Source: Sulfurovum sp. NBC37-1
GTDB taxonomy: Bacteria; Campylobacterota; Campylobacteria; Campylobacterales; Sulfurovaceae
Reading direction: 5' to 3'
Assembly: GCF_000010345.1 (NCBI RefSeq)
Contig: NC_009663.1
Coordinates: 2,046,001-2,110,000 of the forward strand
Length of the DNA: 64,000 bases
A program made the translations under genes and the position numbers. Under the pieces are notes generated by a model, which was given only the letters and a program-made list of their open reading frames with translations, had not been told where the DNA came from and did not search any database. This document shows positions 26,912-36,304 of the stretch, piece after piece; the first letter of the stretch is position 1, and each line of letters opens with the position of its first letter.

Positions 26912-29283
26912 AACTGGTTACCCATGGAGAATTCGAAGGTTGCCGTGTCATCATATTCATCAGGGTCAATTGCGTAGGAGAAGATCAGGTTGATCGCACC
27001 GAAAGGCGATTGCCACTCTATCACGGCACCCGTTGAGGATCTTACAAGTGAATCGCCATAGTATGACTGGTCCGGATTATTGAAATCCACATATCCTCCA
27101 CCAACTGTACGTACCGCATCGGTGCTGATCCTACCGATATCGTAGAAAGCGGACAGACGCATTTTTGCCGCATCCGAGAGAGGAATGTTTGCTTCTAAAG
27201 AGATAGATTCTCGTTCCGTACCACCAATCCTACTACCAGGATAACCGGGTACACCACCTTTACCGATGACATCAGGAGAGAGTGAGTAGGGGTTGTACCC
27301 TCTTACTGACCCTATACCCCCCATGAAAAGTCTCTCAGCAATAGGAATATACTCGTCATTTTGTGAGAATATCTTGGTATATCGTGCTTTGAATCGTAAA
27401 ATGAGATCATAGTCGATCAGGTCTTCCAGCCCGTAAAAGGCGCCGAAACGGGCACGAACTTTTGTGAAGCTGTCAAACGATGTATATCCTCTCGCTATAT
27501 TTTCCGGCGTCAAATCGCCATTCATATCGGAATACTCACCGTTAACAGATGCAATGAAACCTTCTCTCGGCAGAAGATAATCATCTGTATTGTCGAATCT
27601 CAGAGAAGCAAAACCGGAAGTTTTACTGTACTGGTCATTATAGAATTGGTTGGAAATTGAATTCGTGTTCTGCAGGTACTCATCACTATACTCAGATTGG
27701 TTATCCACATACCCAAGCCCTACAGAAGCGTAGAAATGCCTCCAGAACTCACGCCCCACATTGAGTGAACCACCCAGCTGATCGATCGTATAACCATCCG
27801 TTTGCTCGTAGTTGTAATCATACTTTCTTTTGTAGAAGCTCACTCCCAGACTATACAGGCTATCCCAGACTCTCGGGTTGACGAATGAGAGGTTGTAGTT
27901 CTGCGATACCTTCGACCACTCGAACCCAAGCGTAGAGTTGATACCCGATCCGAAAAGGTTCCTGTCGGAAATGGAAGCATTCAGCATGAACCCTTCGTAG
28001 GAGCCGTAACCACCGCCTGCTGAGATGGTACCAGTCTGCGTCTCTTTCACTTTGACAAGCAGGTTGACCTTGTCTTCAGAAACCCTTTGGCTCTGAATAT
28101 CCACTTTTTCGAAAAAACCGGTTCTTTGAAGTGCATTCTTACTCTCTTTGAGGTCTGTCGCATTGTAGAAGTCGCCCGGAGCAAGATAGATGTAGCGTCT
28201 AATGACCCTGTCTTTTGTCTCATCATTTCCTGAAATCAGAACATCTCCAATGGTCACTTTCTGTCCCGGAGTGATGATATACTGAATATCCACAATACCT
28301 TTTTCAGGATCTTTGTGCATGTTCGGTGTCACTTTGGCATAGGCATACCCAAGATCACCCGCTTTGTTCTCCAGCATTTTCATGTCTTTACGCATTTTGG
28401 TGATGTTGAAGATCCTTCCCGAATGCAAGTCGAGATCGGATGCGAGTTCCTCCGTACTAAGCCCCGGGATACTCTGTGAAACACTTACTTTGCCGACCTT
28501 GTACTGTTTTCCCTCATTGATCTTGTAATCAACATCCGCAGAATAGGAGCTGTAATCCACACGCATCAGCGGTTTACTGACCTGCGCATCGATATAACCA
28601 TGCTTCATGTAAGTCTCTTTGACCCTGTAGCTGTCGTACTCCAGTTGGTCGACCTTCACTTCACCGTTATGGAAGAAGAACGGAATGAATCCGAGTGCAT
28701 CCTCTTCCTGGTTCACCAGTGAATCTTCCAGATCGCCTTTGTCCAGCGCTTTCGCTCCGATGAAGTTGAGCTTCTTGATCTTGATCTTCTCACCCTTGTT
28801 GACATCGAAGGTCACAGCTACAGCGTTTTTGCCCACCGGTTTGGTAGTCACTTCCACAACTGAGTCATAATTTCCTTTGGCTTCAAGTGCTGCCTGCATC
28901 GTCTTCTTGGCTCTCTCTATACGCATTTCGTCATAAAGATCGCCTTTTTTGATACCGGCACTTTCAAGCAGCTTCTTACCGTCGTCACCATAACCGTTCA
29001 CAATCACTTTGGCAATAGCTCTCTTCTCATTGAAATGGTAGATAAGCGTACCGCCTTTCTGCTCAACCCATACATCCTCAAAATAGCCCTGATCGAAAAA
29101 ATTCTTTACCGATTCATCAAGCATATCACTGTCGATAGTATCCCCTATATGGACACCGGCCACCTCTTTGGCCACGGTGGGAGAAAGGTGTGCCAAACCT
29201 TCAAATTTTATCTGAGTGACTTTCTGTGCGAGAAGCAGTGAGCCCAGCAGCATCCACGAAAGAGCAATTTTCCTTGTCATCAT
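26908..29283 (-). CDS. bamA: Outer-membrane protein assembly factor BamA
   Basis: The 791-residue protein has a signal peptide (about 1-19), five POTRA domains (about 22-430), and a 16-strand barrel from about 440. The barrel shows the conserved VRGY lid-loop motif (GSVRGYNPYSLSP) and ends in FSMGNQF with the terminal Phe required for insertion. BamA inserts barrel proteins into the outer membrane. It stands alone here and is divergent from tyrA with a 106-bp gap. Confidence 0.96.
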   Translation of the reverse strand: MMTRKIALSWMLLGSLLLAQKVTQIKFEGLAHLSPTVAKEVAGVHIGDTIDSDMLDESVKNFFDQGYFEDVWVEQKGGTLIYHFNEKRAIAKVIVNGYGDDGKKLLESAGIKKGDLYDEMRIERAKKTMQAALEAKGNYDSVVEVTTKPVGKNAVAVTFDVNKGEKIKIKKLNFIGAKALDKGDLEDSLVNQEEDALGFIPFFFHNGEVKVDQLEYDSYRVKETYMKHGYIDAQVSKPLMRVDYSSYSADVDYKINEGKQYKVGKVSVSQSIPGLSTEELASDLDLHSGRIFNITKMRKDMKMLENKAGDLGYAYAKVTPNMHKDPEKGIVDIQYIITPGQKVTIGDVLISGNDETKDRVIRRYIYLAPGDFYNATDLKESKNALQRTGFFEKVDIQSQRVSEDKVNLLVKVKETQTGTISAGGGYGSYEGFMLNASISDRNLFGSGINSTLGFEWSKVSQNYNLSFVNPRVWDSLYSLGVSFYKRKYDYNYEQTDGYTIDQLGGSLNVGREFWRHFYASVGLGYVDNQSEYSDEYLQNTNSISNQFYNDQYSKTSGFASLRFDNTDDYLLPREGFIASVNGEYSDMNGDLTPENIARGYTSFDSFTKVRARFGAFYGLEDLIDYDLILRFKARYTKIFSQNDEYIPIAERLFMGGIGSVRGYNPYSLSPDVIGKGGVPGYPGSRIGGTERESISLEANIPLSDAAKMRLSAFYDIGRISTDAVRTVGGGYVDFNNPDQSYYGDSLVRSSTGAVIEWQSPFGAINLIFSYAIDPDEYDDTATFEFSMGNQF

Positions 29284-29346
29284 TGGTCAACCTTGTTCAT
29301 TAAGTGCAATATTTTATCTTTTTTTCAATAAGAGAGTAGTTAATAT

Positions 29347-29355
29347 GCTATAATC
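29347..29355 (+). promoter_or_regulatory. Extended -10 promoter of tyrA
   Basis: TGCTATAAT occurs 35 bases before the tyrA ATG, after a T-rich tract (TTTTATCTTTTTTTC), the same form as the hsrA promoter. Confidence 0.55.
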
Positions 29356-29389
29356 ACAGCCAAAACACCGTCTATACAAAAGGGTACCA

Positions 29390-30226
29390 ATGGCAACAAA
29401 GATCGGCATCATCGGGCTTGGACTGATGGGAGGTTCACTCTCCCTCGCACTGAAAAAAACGTCAGGAAACTACCATTTTACAGGGCTTGACCATAATGAA
29501 AAACACTCTAGTCAGGCACTTTCTTTAGGGCTTGTCGATGAGATAGTATATACCCTCGACGAGATAAAAAGGTGCGATGTCATCATTCTGACCATTCCTG
29601 TCGACGGCATCATTTCTGTCGCCAGACAACTGGGAGAACTGGATGAAAACTGTACAGTTATAGACCTGGGAAGCACCAAAGCGAAGATCTCTGAAAGCAT
29701 TCCAGAGAATATCAGAAAGAACTTCGTGACCGCCCACCCCATGACCGGTACGGAGAAATTCGGGCCGACCGCTGCGCTTGATGATCTCTATGAAGACAAG
29801 GTCGTAGTGCTTTGCGATATGGAAAAGAGTGGTGCACATCAGCAAAGTGTCGCCAAAAATCTTTTCTCCGATATTGGAATGAAACTCGTCTATATGGGTG
29901 CCAGAGAGCATGACAGACATGCGGCCTTCATCTCACATATGCCGCATGCCCTCTCCTATGCCTTGGCTAACTCCGTGATGGAACAGGAGGACCCGGAAAG
30001 CATCGTTGCTCTTGCCGGCGGGGGATTCAAGGACATGAGCCGTATCGCCAAATCTTCTCCGAAGATGTGGGAAGACATCTTCAGACAAAACAAAACGAAC
30101 CTCATCGAAGCGGTCGAAGCCTTCGAGACAGAGCTCAAACAATGCAGAAACATGGTAGAGAATGAAGAGTGGGAAATCCTCAACCGATGGATGTCCAAAG
30201 CCAATACACTGCATGATATCCTATAG
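29390..30226 (+). CDS. tyrA: Prephenate dehydrogenase
   Basis: The 278-residue protein has an N-terminal Rossmann domain with GLGLMGGSLSLAL (about 7-19) and the prephenate dehydrogenase motifs DLGSTK, HPMTGTEKFGP (about 111-121) and the helical dimer domain with HDRHAAFISHMPHALS. It turns prephenate to 4-hydroxyphenylpyruvate for tyrosine. There is no chorismate mutase or ACT domain. It is followed by a hairpin repeat that may end transcription. Confidence 0.95.
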   Translation: MATKIGIIGLGLMGGSLSLALKKTSGNYHFTGLDHNEKHSSQALSLGLVDEIVYTLDEIKRCDVIILTIPVDGIISVARQLGELDENCTVIDLGSTKAKISESIPENIRKNFVTAHPMTGTEKFGPTAALDDLYEDKVVVLCDMEKSGAHQQSVAKNLFSDIGMKLVYMGAREHDRHAAFISHMPHALSYALANSVMEQEDPESIVALAGGGFKDMSRIAKSSPKMWEDIFRQNKTNLIEAVEAFETELKQCRNMVENEEWEILNRWMSKANTLHDIL

Positions 30227-30245
30227 CTTGTAACACAAATATATT

Positions 30246-30303
30246 GGAAGTGAAGAGTTTACTCTCACCCCTAAACTTTTGTGGGACTAAAGTCTCCACT
30301 TCC
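30246..30303. repeat. 58-bp hairpin repeat, copy 1
   Basis: The ends GGAAGTG and CACTTCC pair, and inside are two self-complementary parts around GAGTTTACTC and GGGACTAAAGTC. An inverted copy with about 50 matching positions lies at 45,612-45,668, nested in another element. It fills the gap between the convergent tyrA and DUF389 genes and could act as a two-way terminator. Confidence 0.75.
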
Positions 30304-30317
30304 ATAGAAAAATACTT

Positions 30318-32216
30318 CTACAAACGATATCTGAACGTCACGATCACTTCCACTTTTCTGCCGATGGTTTTCTCTATGACCTCCTTGAGCAGTTTCTTCT
30401 CTTCTGGAGAGAGGAAACCACTGGCGATCACTTCACAGCGTACTTCAAGTACTTTGCTGTGTTCTATGAGCTGAATGTGGGTTAAAACTACTTCCTGTTT
30501 GTTCAGCTTGAAGTGGATATTGGCAAGGGTCTTCTGTATCGCAATATTCTCTTTCATCTGTTCAAAAGAACTGTAAAGAGGGATAGACACAAGTGCTACG
30601 ATCATAAACCAGATCAAGATCCCTTTCTTTGCTACACGGAGGGGAGAGTAACCCAGCACGACAAAGGTCAGTGCCGCTGCCAGAACGATGCCTACCAGGT
30701 TTGTCAGAAAAAGCAGAAAAGCCGAGCTGAACATATGCCACTGAGCCCAGCCCAAACCGACACCTGCCACAGCAAGGGGAGGCACCAATGCTACCGCGAT
30801 TGCCACACCTGCAAGTGAACCGGAGATCTTTTCATTACTTTTGGCATAGGCAGCAGCCATCCCCGATGCTATGGCGATAAAAAGGTCGAGGGTCGTAGGA
30901 AAGAGCCGTCCTGACATTTCGGTGGTCAACTTCTCAATGGGAATGAACCAGGCGATCAGCGCCGCGGTCAGCAGCACCGAAAGCACCCCGATAACGATCG
31001 TCTTCACAGAAGAGAGTTCCAAGGTACTGTCCTGCCTCAGTACACCCATACTCATACTGACGATAGGCTGCATCAGGGGAGCCAGAAGCATTGCCCCGAT
31101 GACCACAGAACTTGAATTGATAAAAAGACCGAATGTTGCGATCATCGTTGCCAGGATCAGCAGCACCATGAATGTACTGCTCAACCGCCCTTCTTCCCTC
31201 AGACTTGAAAACAGCGAAGCATACTGCTCCTGGCTGGCATGACTGAACAGAGGAATGGCTTTTGCCAGATAAGTTGCACTTTCTTCATCACGGGGAAGGT
31301 GGTCTATCTTGACACTGTTTTTCCCCGTCACATCCTTATTCTGTTTTTCCCAGAATGATTCCCCTACACTCAACTGAAGATCTTCTTTGGTACTACGCAG
31401 CACCACCGGTGTTTCAAAAGGTACAGAGGAATCAATCAGTACTTCAAGCGGTCTTTCGGTTTTGATCTCCAGTTTACTGCTGCGCATATAGCCCACTGAT
31501 CTCGGCAGCTGGTCAGATTTCCACTGTGACAACAGCGACCTGAAAAGATAGCCCATATACTGAAGAATAGAAACCGGTGCCAAAATCAGCAAAGAAAGCT
31601 TACCATCCGCTGCATTGATCTGTGAAACAATAAGCTTCGAAGCAAAGGTACTGTTTTGATACTCCACCCCTACCAAACCTACCGCAGACACTTTGGTCTC
31701 CTGTTCGTTCTCGTCAATCAGTGTAACCCGGGTATGATGTAAACGTTTTACTTTTCGCAGCGTATGGAAGAAAAGCTGTATTCTGCTGAAAAAACTTTGC
31801 TGATTCAGTACGGTATCATAGATATCCAGTGGCGGAGCATCACCGATGACCACTTCCTGTAATACCAGTTCATCATTACAGAAAAGCAGGTCTATTTTTT
31901 TTTCTGCCTTCTCTTTTGCCACAGCGATACCCTCTTCAAGTTTGGAGGGAAGTGCAAAAGTGCGCATAAGGTTCTTCTGTGTCGGCAGCGGTACGATACC
32001 GATACTCATCCCTGCCGACTCGGCATAAGTAATGGCTTCTTTTACTTCATCGAGCTGCCCCGAGACCATAAGATGGAAATATTTACCCTCTTCTATGGCA
32101 TGCATCCTGGCAAGAGGAATATAGGTAACCCTCTCATCTTTGAGTACTTTACGGCAGGTATCCAGAAATTCCTCTTCTATATTTCCGTAGATATAACCAA
32201 TCTGCGAGAGCTCCAT
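30318..32216 (-). CDS. DUF389 (TIGR00341) membrane protein fused to degenerate DAGK-like domain
   Basis: The 632-residue protein has two parts. Residues 1-290 resemble a YegS/DAGK-type lipid kinase: IGIVPLPTQKNLMRTFALP stands where active kinases have PLGTGNDLAR, and VSGQLDEVKEAI stands for GGDGT-nEv, so the nucleotide-binding residues are lost. Residues about 335-560 are a six- to seven-helix DUF389 domain with SSVVIGAMLLAPLMQPIVS and GVAIAVALVPPLAVAG. DUF389 function is unknown; transport or sensing at the inner membrane is inferred. The start ATG 32,216 lies 30 bp after the batD stop region, so it may be read with the Bat operon. Confidence 0.82.
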   Translation of the reverse strand: MELSQIGYIYGNIEEEFLDTCRKVLKDERVTYIPLARMHAIEEGKYFHLMVSGQLDEVKEAITYAESAGMSIGIVPLPTQKNLMRTFALPSKLEEGIAVAKEKAEKKIDLLFCNDELVLQEVVIGDAPPLDIYDTVLNQQSFFSRIQLFFHTLRKVKRLHHTRVTLIDENEQETKVSAVGLVGVEYQNSTFASKLIVSQINAADGKLSLLILAPVSILQYMGYLFRSLLSQWKSDQLPRSVGYMRSSKLEIKTERPLEVLIDSSVPFETPVVLRSTKEDLQLSVGESFWEKQNKDVTGKNSVKIDHLPRDEESATYLAKAIPLFSHASQEQYASLFSSLREEGRLSSTFMVLLILATMIATFGLFINSSSVVIGAMLLAPLMQPIVSMSMGVLRQDSTLELSSVKTIVIGVLSVLLTAALIAWFIPIEKLTTEMSGRLFPTTLDLFIAIASGMAAAYAKSNEKISGSLAGVAIAVALVPPLAVAGVGLGWAQWHMFSSAFLLFLTNLVGIVLAAALTFVVLGYSPLRVAKKGILIWFMIVALVSIPLYSSFEQMKENIAIQKTLANIHFKLNKQEVVLTHIQLIEHSKVLEVRCEVIASGFLSPEEKKLLKEVIEKTIGRKVEVIVTFRYRL

Positions 32217-32245
32217 CTGACTTCTCTCCCCTCGATATCAAAAGA

Positions 32246-33766
32246 TCAATGGACTCTGTACTTTTCCACCAATGCTTTCAATTCTTTTTTATCAATTATA
32301 ACACTTTTATCACCGTTTTTCTTTGCATAGAGTTTGCGTACCATCTCTTCAGCCTCTTTGTCATCATTGATATGCGCATAAAGTATCTTCAGGGCTTCCG
32401 ATTCTTTGAACGGACTGGCATGCCTGCCTTTGAATTTCGGCAGCTGCTGCAACAGGTACATGAGAACGGCACCGGCAATGACGGCAAGCAGGAGCATCCA
32501 CCATGCCACACGCTCCACTTCCACTTTTTTCTCTATGACTTTCCCAGAAGTACTGCCGGGTTGCTTCAAATTGGTCTGTACTTTACCGACTGTTTGGTTC
32601 CCGGACGGTGCCGCCACAGCCGTTTTCTGTCCGGCAGCCACTTTCACCTCATAAGAAGGGATCTCAAGTTTGCTGACATTACCGTCCTTTGGATCGTACA
32701 CAGAAATGGTTCTGGCAGGAATCGTAAAATCATGATCAGAAATAAAGGCAAAACTTTTCTCAAAAGTACTTTTGAGAGCATTTCCGGAAAGCTTGCTTTC
32801 CACCTTCGGATCATCACTGTACACGGTCACTCCGTCTATCTCGTAGTCACTTAGGTCAAAATCTTCAAGGGACCCGTTACCTTCTATGCGCACAGTAAGA
32901 TTGGCAGGCTTGTTCGCCTTGGTCTTTGCATGGTCCAGATGGCTTTCCAGTTTGAATTCTCCGACCAGATCCGTATCTTCCGGTTTTGGTTTCACCGTGA
33001 TCGTCAAAGTATTCGAAGCGATCGATTTCTGCTTCCCACCAAAGAATCTTCCGAACATATCCCTTCTGCTTCTGTCCATTTCGGAAATGACGGCAGTTGC
33101 CGGCCCGACGGTATAGGTACCCTCTTTTTGCGGTGTCAGGATATATCTGAGCTCCTGGATCTGCTGATCACCTTTGATATAGGCTCTTGGATCATTGACT
33201 TCCTTGACAAAGAAACCTTTGAACTCCGGTTTGGTGTACTGTGGATTGTCCGTAAGCCTGACACCCGTTTTAAGACTAAAATAGACCGTTATGACCAGAG
33301 GTTCCCCAACGATCACCTCTTTCTTGTTCGCACGCATCTGAAGGGAATATTTCACATTACTGCCCACACCGGGCGCAGCTGCTTTGACCACTTTGACCTT
33401 GAGGGGATCGGTCCTGTAAACCTTTCCGTTAATGGTCACGCCGTACGACGGAACCGTGACATCATGCTGAGGCGCAAAGGTCAGAATGAGACTCGTCGAA
33501 TGTTCATTTGTCAGTTTTCCGTTGATATAGGTGATGGAATTGTTCTGCGACTGCGAACGTCCCAGCACTTTTGTACCATCGATCTCCTGAATATCGGGAA
33601 ATTCTACCCTGTCTCCTGTTGCTTTTATCTTTAACTGCACCATATTCCCCTGTACGACTTCCGTATCGGAGAGGCTTGCTTCAACACCGGCAGCATTGGC
33701 TACGGTGAACAGCGCCACAAAGAATATTAGTAACTTACGAATGCTCATATTATTAAAGTTTTGCAT
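32246..33766 (-). CDS. batD: BatD-family protein, second tandem copy
   Basis: About 506 residues. I chose the start near 33,766 (MQNFNNMSIRKL), where AAGGA lies just upstream; an earlier in-frame ATG at 33,805 overlaps the neighbour's stop by 4 bp. The protein has a signal peptide (ending VANA), three beta-sandwich (Oxygen_tol/BatD) domains, a membrane segment (WWMLLLAVIAGAVLMYLL) and a cytoplasmic tail. It is paralogous over its whole length to the gene just upstream, with shared blocks such as FAPQHDVTVPSYGV and the tail VRKLYAKKNGDKSV. The Bat proteins act with the MoxR ATPase at the envelope; the exact role is unsettled. Confidence 0.88.
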   Translation of the reverse strand: MQNFNNMSIRKLLIFFVALFTVANAAGVEASLSDTEVVQGNMVQLKIKATGDRVEFPDIQEIDGTKVLGRSQSQNNSITYINGKLTNEHSTSLILTFAPQHDVTVPSYGVTINGKVYRTDPLKVKVVKAAAPGVGSNVKYSLQMRANKKEVIVGEPLVITVYFSLKTGVRLTDNPQYTKPEFKGFFVKEVNDPRAYIKGDQQIQELRYILTPQKEGTYTVGPATAVISEMDRSRRDMFGRFFGGKQKSIASNTLTITVKPKPEDTDLVGEFKLESHLDHAKTKANKPANLTVRIEGNGSLEDFDLSDYEIDGVTVYSDDPKVESKLSGNALKSTFEKSFAFISDHDFTIPARTISVYDPKDGNVSKLEIPSYEVKVAAGQKTAVAAPSGNQTVGKVQTNLKQPGSTSGKVIEKKVEVERVAWWMLLLAVIAGAVLMYLLQQLPKFKGRHASPFKESEALKILYAHINDDKEAEEMVRKLYAKKNGDKSVIIDKKELKALVEKYRVH

Positions 33767-33801
33767 TTTTAATCCTTTTTTATTTTTTCTTGTCTGAAAT
33801 A

Positions 33802-35403
33802 TCATTTACTTCTCTTTTCTAAATTATTTTCATATTTTTCTATCAGCATTTTCAATGCCGTTTTATCGATGACGATAGTTTTATCACCGTTTTCCTTCGC
33901 ATACAATGTACGCACCATATCTTCGACCGCTTTGGATCTGTTGGTGTGCGGATAAAGTATTTGAAGCGCTTCGCTCTCTTTGACTGCAGCTCTCCTTCTC
34001 TTCCGTTTTGTTGAAAGGAAATACTGAAACAGGTACATGGCCAGCAAACCCAAAACAAAAGCCGAGGCTATCATCCACCACGGCGGAAGCTGCACTTCGG
34101 AAAGGTTTTTGCCCTCTTCGGTATCCAGCATCGACTTTTGGGGCTGTTTCAAATCGCTGTGCACCTTGCCTGTACCTGCTGTCAGGCTTTGGGACTTTTG
34201 TGCGGCGATCGCCCGTGAACCCTCCACATGTACATCATAGGAAGGCGTCTCCAGATATTTCACTGTTTTACTTTTCGTATCATACACGGATATACGTCGT
34301 GCCGGGATGGTAAAATCATGGTCGGAGATGAAGGTAAAGCTTTTGGCATAATCGCTTTTAACCTGATTTCCATCCAGTGTAGTCCGGACCTCTGCATCGT
34401 CACTGTAAACGGTTACCCCATCCATCTCAAAATCGGGAAACTCAAAACCTTCGAGTGCCCCGTTCCCTGCTATCTTTACGGTAAGGGTTACCGGTTCGTT
34501 GGCTTTTACATTGTTTGGATCAAGCGAGCTCTCTATGGTAAATCGCCCCACAAGATCACTCTCCTGCGATTTTTTTGCAACATCTATCTTGACACTGTTG
34601 GAAGCGATCGGTACCCAATAGGTACGCACAGCTCTTCCGAACATATCCAGTTTTCTTCTGTCAGACACGCCTATCTTGGCTCTTGCCGGCCCTACGGAAA
34701 AACTGCCTGCAGTATGTGGGGTTAAAAGGTATTTCACTTCCGTGATCTGCCGGTCTCTTTTTATGTAGACCTTTTCCTCACCGAGATCTTCAGAAAAAAA
34801 CCCCTCAAATGCCGGTCTGGTATATATGGGGTTCTTGGAGAGCCTTGTCCCTATTTTCAATGAAAGGGATACCGTAACCACAATCGGTTCGCCTATCATT
34901 GCAGATTTCTTGTCTGTCTCGAGATGGAGGAAAAACTTGTTACTGTCTTCCGTATTTTGTGCGTTTACAGGCATTACTTTTATTTTGATAGGTTTTGTTC
35001 TATACGTTCTTCCGTCTATCTCAACATTATAGGAGGGGATGGTCACATCATGATGAGGCGCAAACGTGTAGATCCGTATGGTACGTTCCTTTTTCAGTAC
35101 ACCGTTTATGTAATGAGGCCTGTTGACAACAATCTCACGCTCTTCCAACACTTTTACCCCGTCTATCTCATCAATTTTCGGAAATACCACTTTATCTCCG
35201 TTTGCCCTGATCTTGAGCCGTACCATATGCCCCGCAACGATCTCCGTATCTGAAACGAGTGCTTTTGCTTCGGGAACATATGAAAACACTTCAACTTCAT
35301 TGGCATTTGCAAATGTGCATAGTGCCAGGATCAATAACAGTAGTTTCTGGATACCCTGATCACCATGGATTGGCACCATCGCTCCTTTTTGACTTTTTGT
35401 CAT
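33802..35403 (-). CDS. batD: BatD-family protein, first tandem copy
   Basis: The 533-residue protein has a signal peptide (a later Met, 35,379, may be the true start: MVPIHGDQGIQKLLLLI...), BatD beta-sandwich repeats, one membrane segment (about 435-455: WWMIASAFVLGLLAMYLF), and a basic cytoplasmic tail ending VRTLYAKENGDKTIVIDKTALKM. BatD is thought to present a large periplasmic part to the BatA/BatB VWA proteins. It overlaps the 3' end of batC by up to 44 bp. The tail differs from copy 2 by the KRKRRRAAV stretch. Confidence 0.88.
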   Translation of the reverse strand: MTKSQKGAMVPIHGDQGIQKLLLLILALCTFANANEVEVFSYVPEAKALVSDTEIVAGHMVRLKIRANGDKVVFPKIDEIDGVKVLEEREIVVNRPHYINGVLKKERTIRIYTFAPHHDVTIPSYNVEIDGRTYRTKPIKIKVMPVNAQNTEDSNKFFLHLETDKKSAMIGEPIVVTVSLSLKIGTRLSKNPIYTRPAFEGFFSEDLGEEKVYIKRDRQITEVKYLLTPHTAGSFSVGPARAKIGVSDRRKLDMFGRAVRTYWVPIASNSVKIDVAKKSQESDLVGRFTIESSLDPNNVKANEPVTLTVKIAGNGALEGFEFPDFEMDGVTVYSDDAEVRTTLDGNQVKSDYAKSFTFISDHDFTIPARRISVYDTKSKTVKYLETPSYDVHVEGSRAIAAQKSQSLTAGTGKVHSDLKQPQKSMLDTEEGKNLSEVQLPPWWMIASAFVLGLLAMYLFQYFLSTKRKRRRAAVKESEALQILYPHTNRSKAVEDMVRTLYAKENGDKTIVIDKTALKMLIEKYENNLEKRSK

Positions 35404-36304
35404 TGCTCATCTGGTACATCATGGTCGGCGTCCCTTTTTGCTGCATTTTTTTCAGTAACCTTTTGAGTTCCTGCTGCTTGATTTTCTCTTCTTTGGACAT
35501 TTTCTTTTGCTTTTTTGCTGCACCTGAGGACTGCTCACCCTTTTTATTCTGGGGCTTTTTCTCTTTTTGGGAACCCGACTTCTGCTTGTCGCCCTCTTTT
35601 TTATCATTCTCTTTTTTCTTCTCTTTCTTTTGTCCCTCTTTGTTCTTTTTCTGCTGATCGGCTTTCTTTTTCTGGTCTTTTTTCTCCTGGTTCTTTTTAT
35701 CTTTCTTTTTCTGGTCGCCCTGTTTCTTCTGGTCTTTTTTCTGATCGTTCTTCTTGTTCTTCTGATCTTTCTTCTTCTGATCTTTCTTCTTCTGGTCTTT
35801 GTTCTTCTGATTCTGCTTTTTCTGATCTTTATTTTTCTTATTGTCTTTGTTCTTCTTGTTATCTTTCTTTTTCTTCTGGTCTTTTTTCTGCTGCTTTTTC
35901 TTTTTCTCTTCTTCTTTTTTCTTCATCTTTTTGGCAAGTTCCAGATTGAAACGTGTATCTTTGTCTTCCCGGATCTTCAAAGCCTCTTCATAACTTTTGA
36001 TCGCATTGTCAAGATCTTTTTTCTGAAAATAGGCATTGCCTATATTGTGCAAACGCATCGCCTTGTCTATCCCTTTTGCCTTTTTATAGGACTGAATGGC
36101 TGCATCATAGTTCTTGGACTTGTAGTAGGCATTTCCGATATCATACTCTTTCTGCGGCGCCGCTTTGTCCAAAGAGTGCAGAAGTGCCGCACTTTTGCTG
36201 TACTCTTTACTGTCATATGCCTGTTTTGCCGCTTCAATCGTTTTAAAGTCAGTCAACCCGGCATGCAGAAAAGTGAATAGTATCAGTAATAGTAGTTTTT
36301 TCAT
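35360..36304 (-). CDS. batC: BatC-type TPR protein with a long Lys/Gln-rich segment
   Basis: The 314-residue protein has a signal peptide (about 1-16), two to three TPR units (about 20-120: YDIGNAYYKSKNYDAAI, LHNIGNAYFQKKDLDNAI), then a striking low-complexity stretch (about 128-270) made of KKDQKK-type units with almost only K, Q, D, N and E. The end QELKRLLKKMQQKGTPTMMYQM is the usual BatC/BatB-fusion C-terminal motif. It overlaps batB by 4 bp. The charged segment is positively charged overall and would be periplasmic. Confidence 0.85.
   Translation of the reverse strand: MKKLLLLILFTFLHAGLTDFKTIEAAKQAYDSKEYSKSAALLHSLDKAAPQKEYDIGNAYYKSKNYDAAIQSYKKAKGIDKAMRLHNIGNAYFQKKDLDNAIKSYEEALKIREDKDTRFNLELAKKMKKKEEEKKKKQQKKDQKKKKDNKKNKDNKKNKDQKKQNQKNKDQKKKDQKKKDQKNKKNDQKKDQKKQGDQKKKDKKNQEKKDQKKKADQQKKNKEGQKKEKKKENDKKEGDKQKSGSQKEKKPQNKKGEQSSGAAKKQKKMSKEEKIKQQELKRLLKKMQQKGTPTMMYQMSNDKKSKRSDGANPW

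Noticed and set aside
35567-36280. Long plus-strand frame of hydrophobic residues opposite batC
   Set aside because: It is the mirror of the Lys/Gln-rich codon repeat of batC; it has no ribosome binding site and its composition is explained by the antisense of K-rich DNA.
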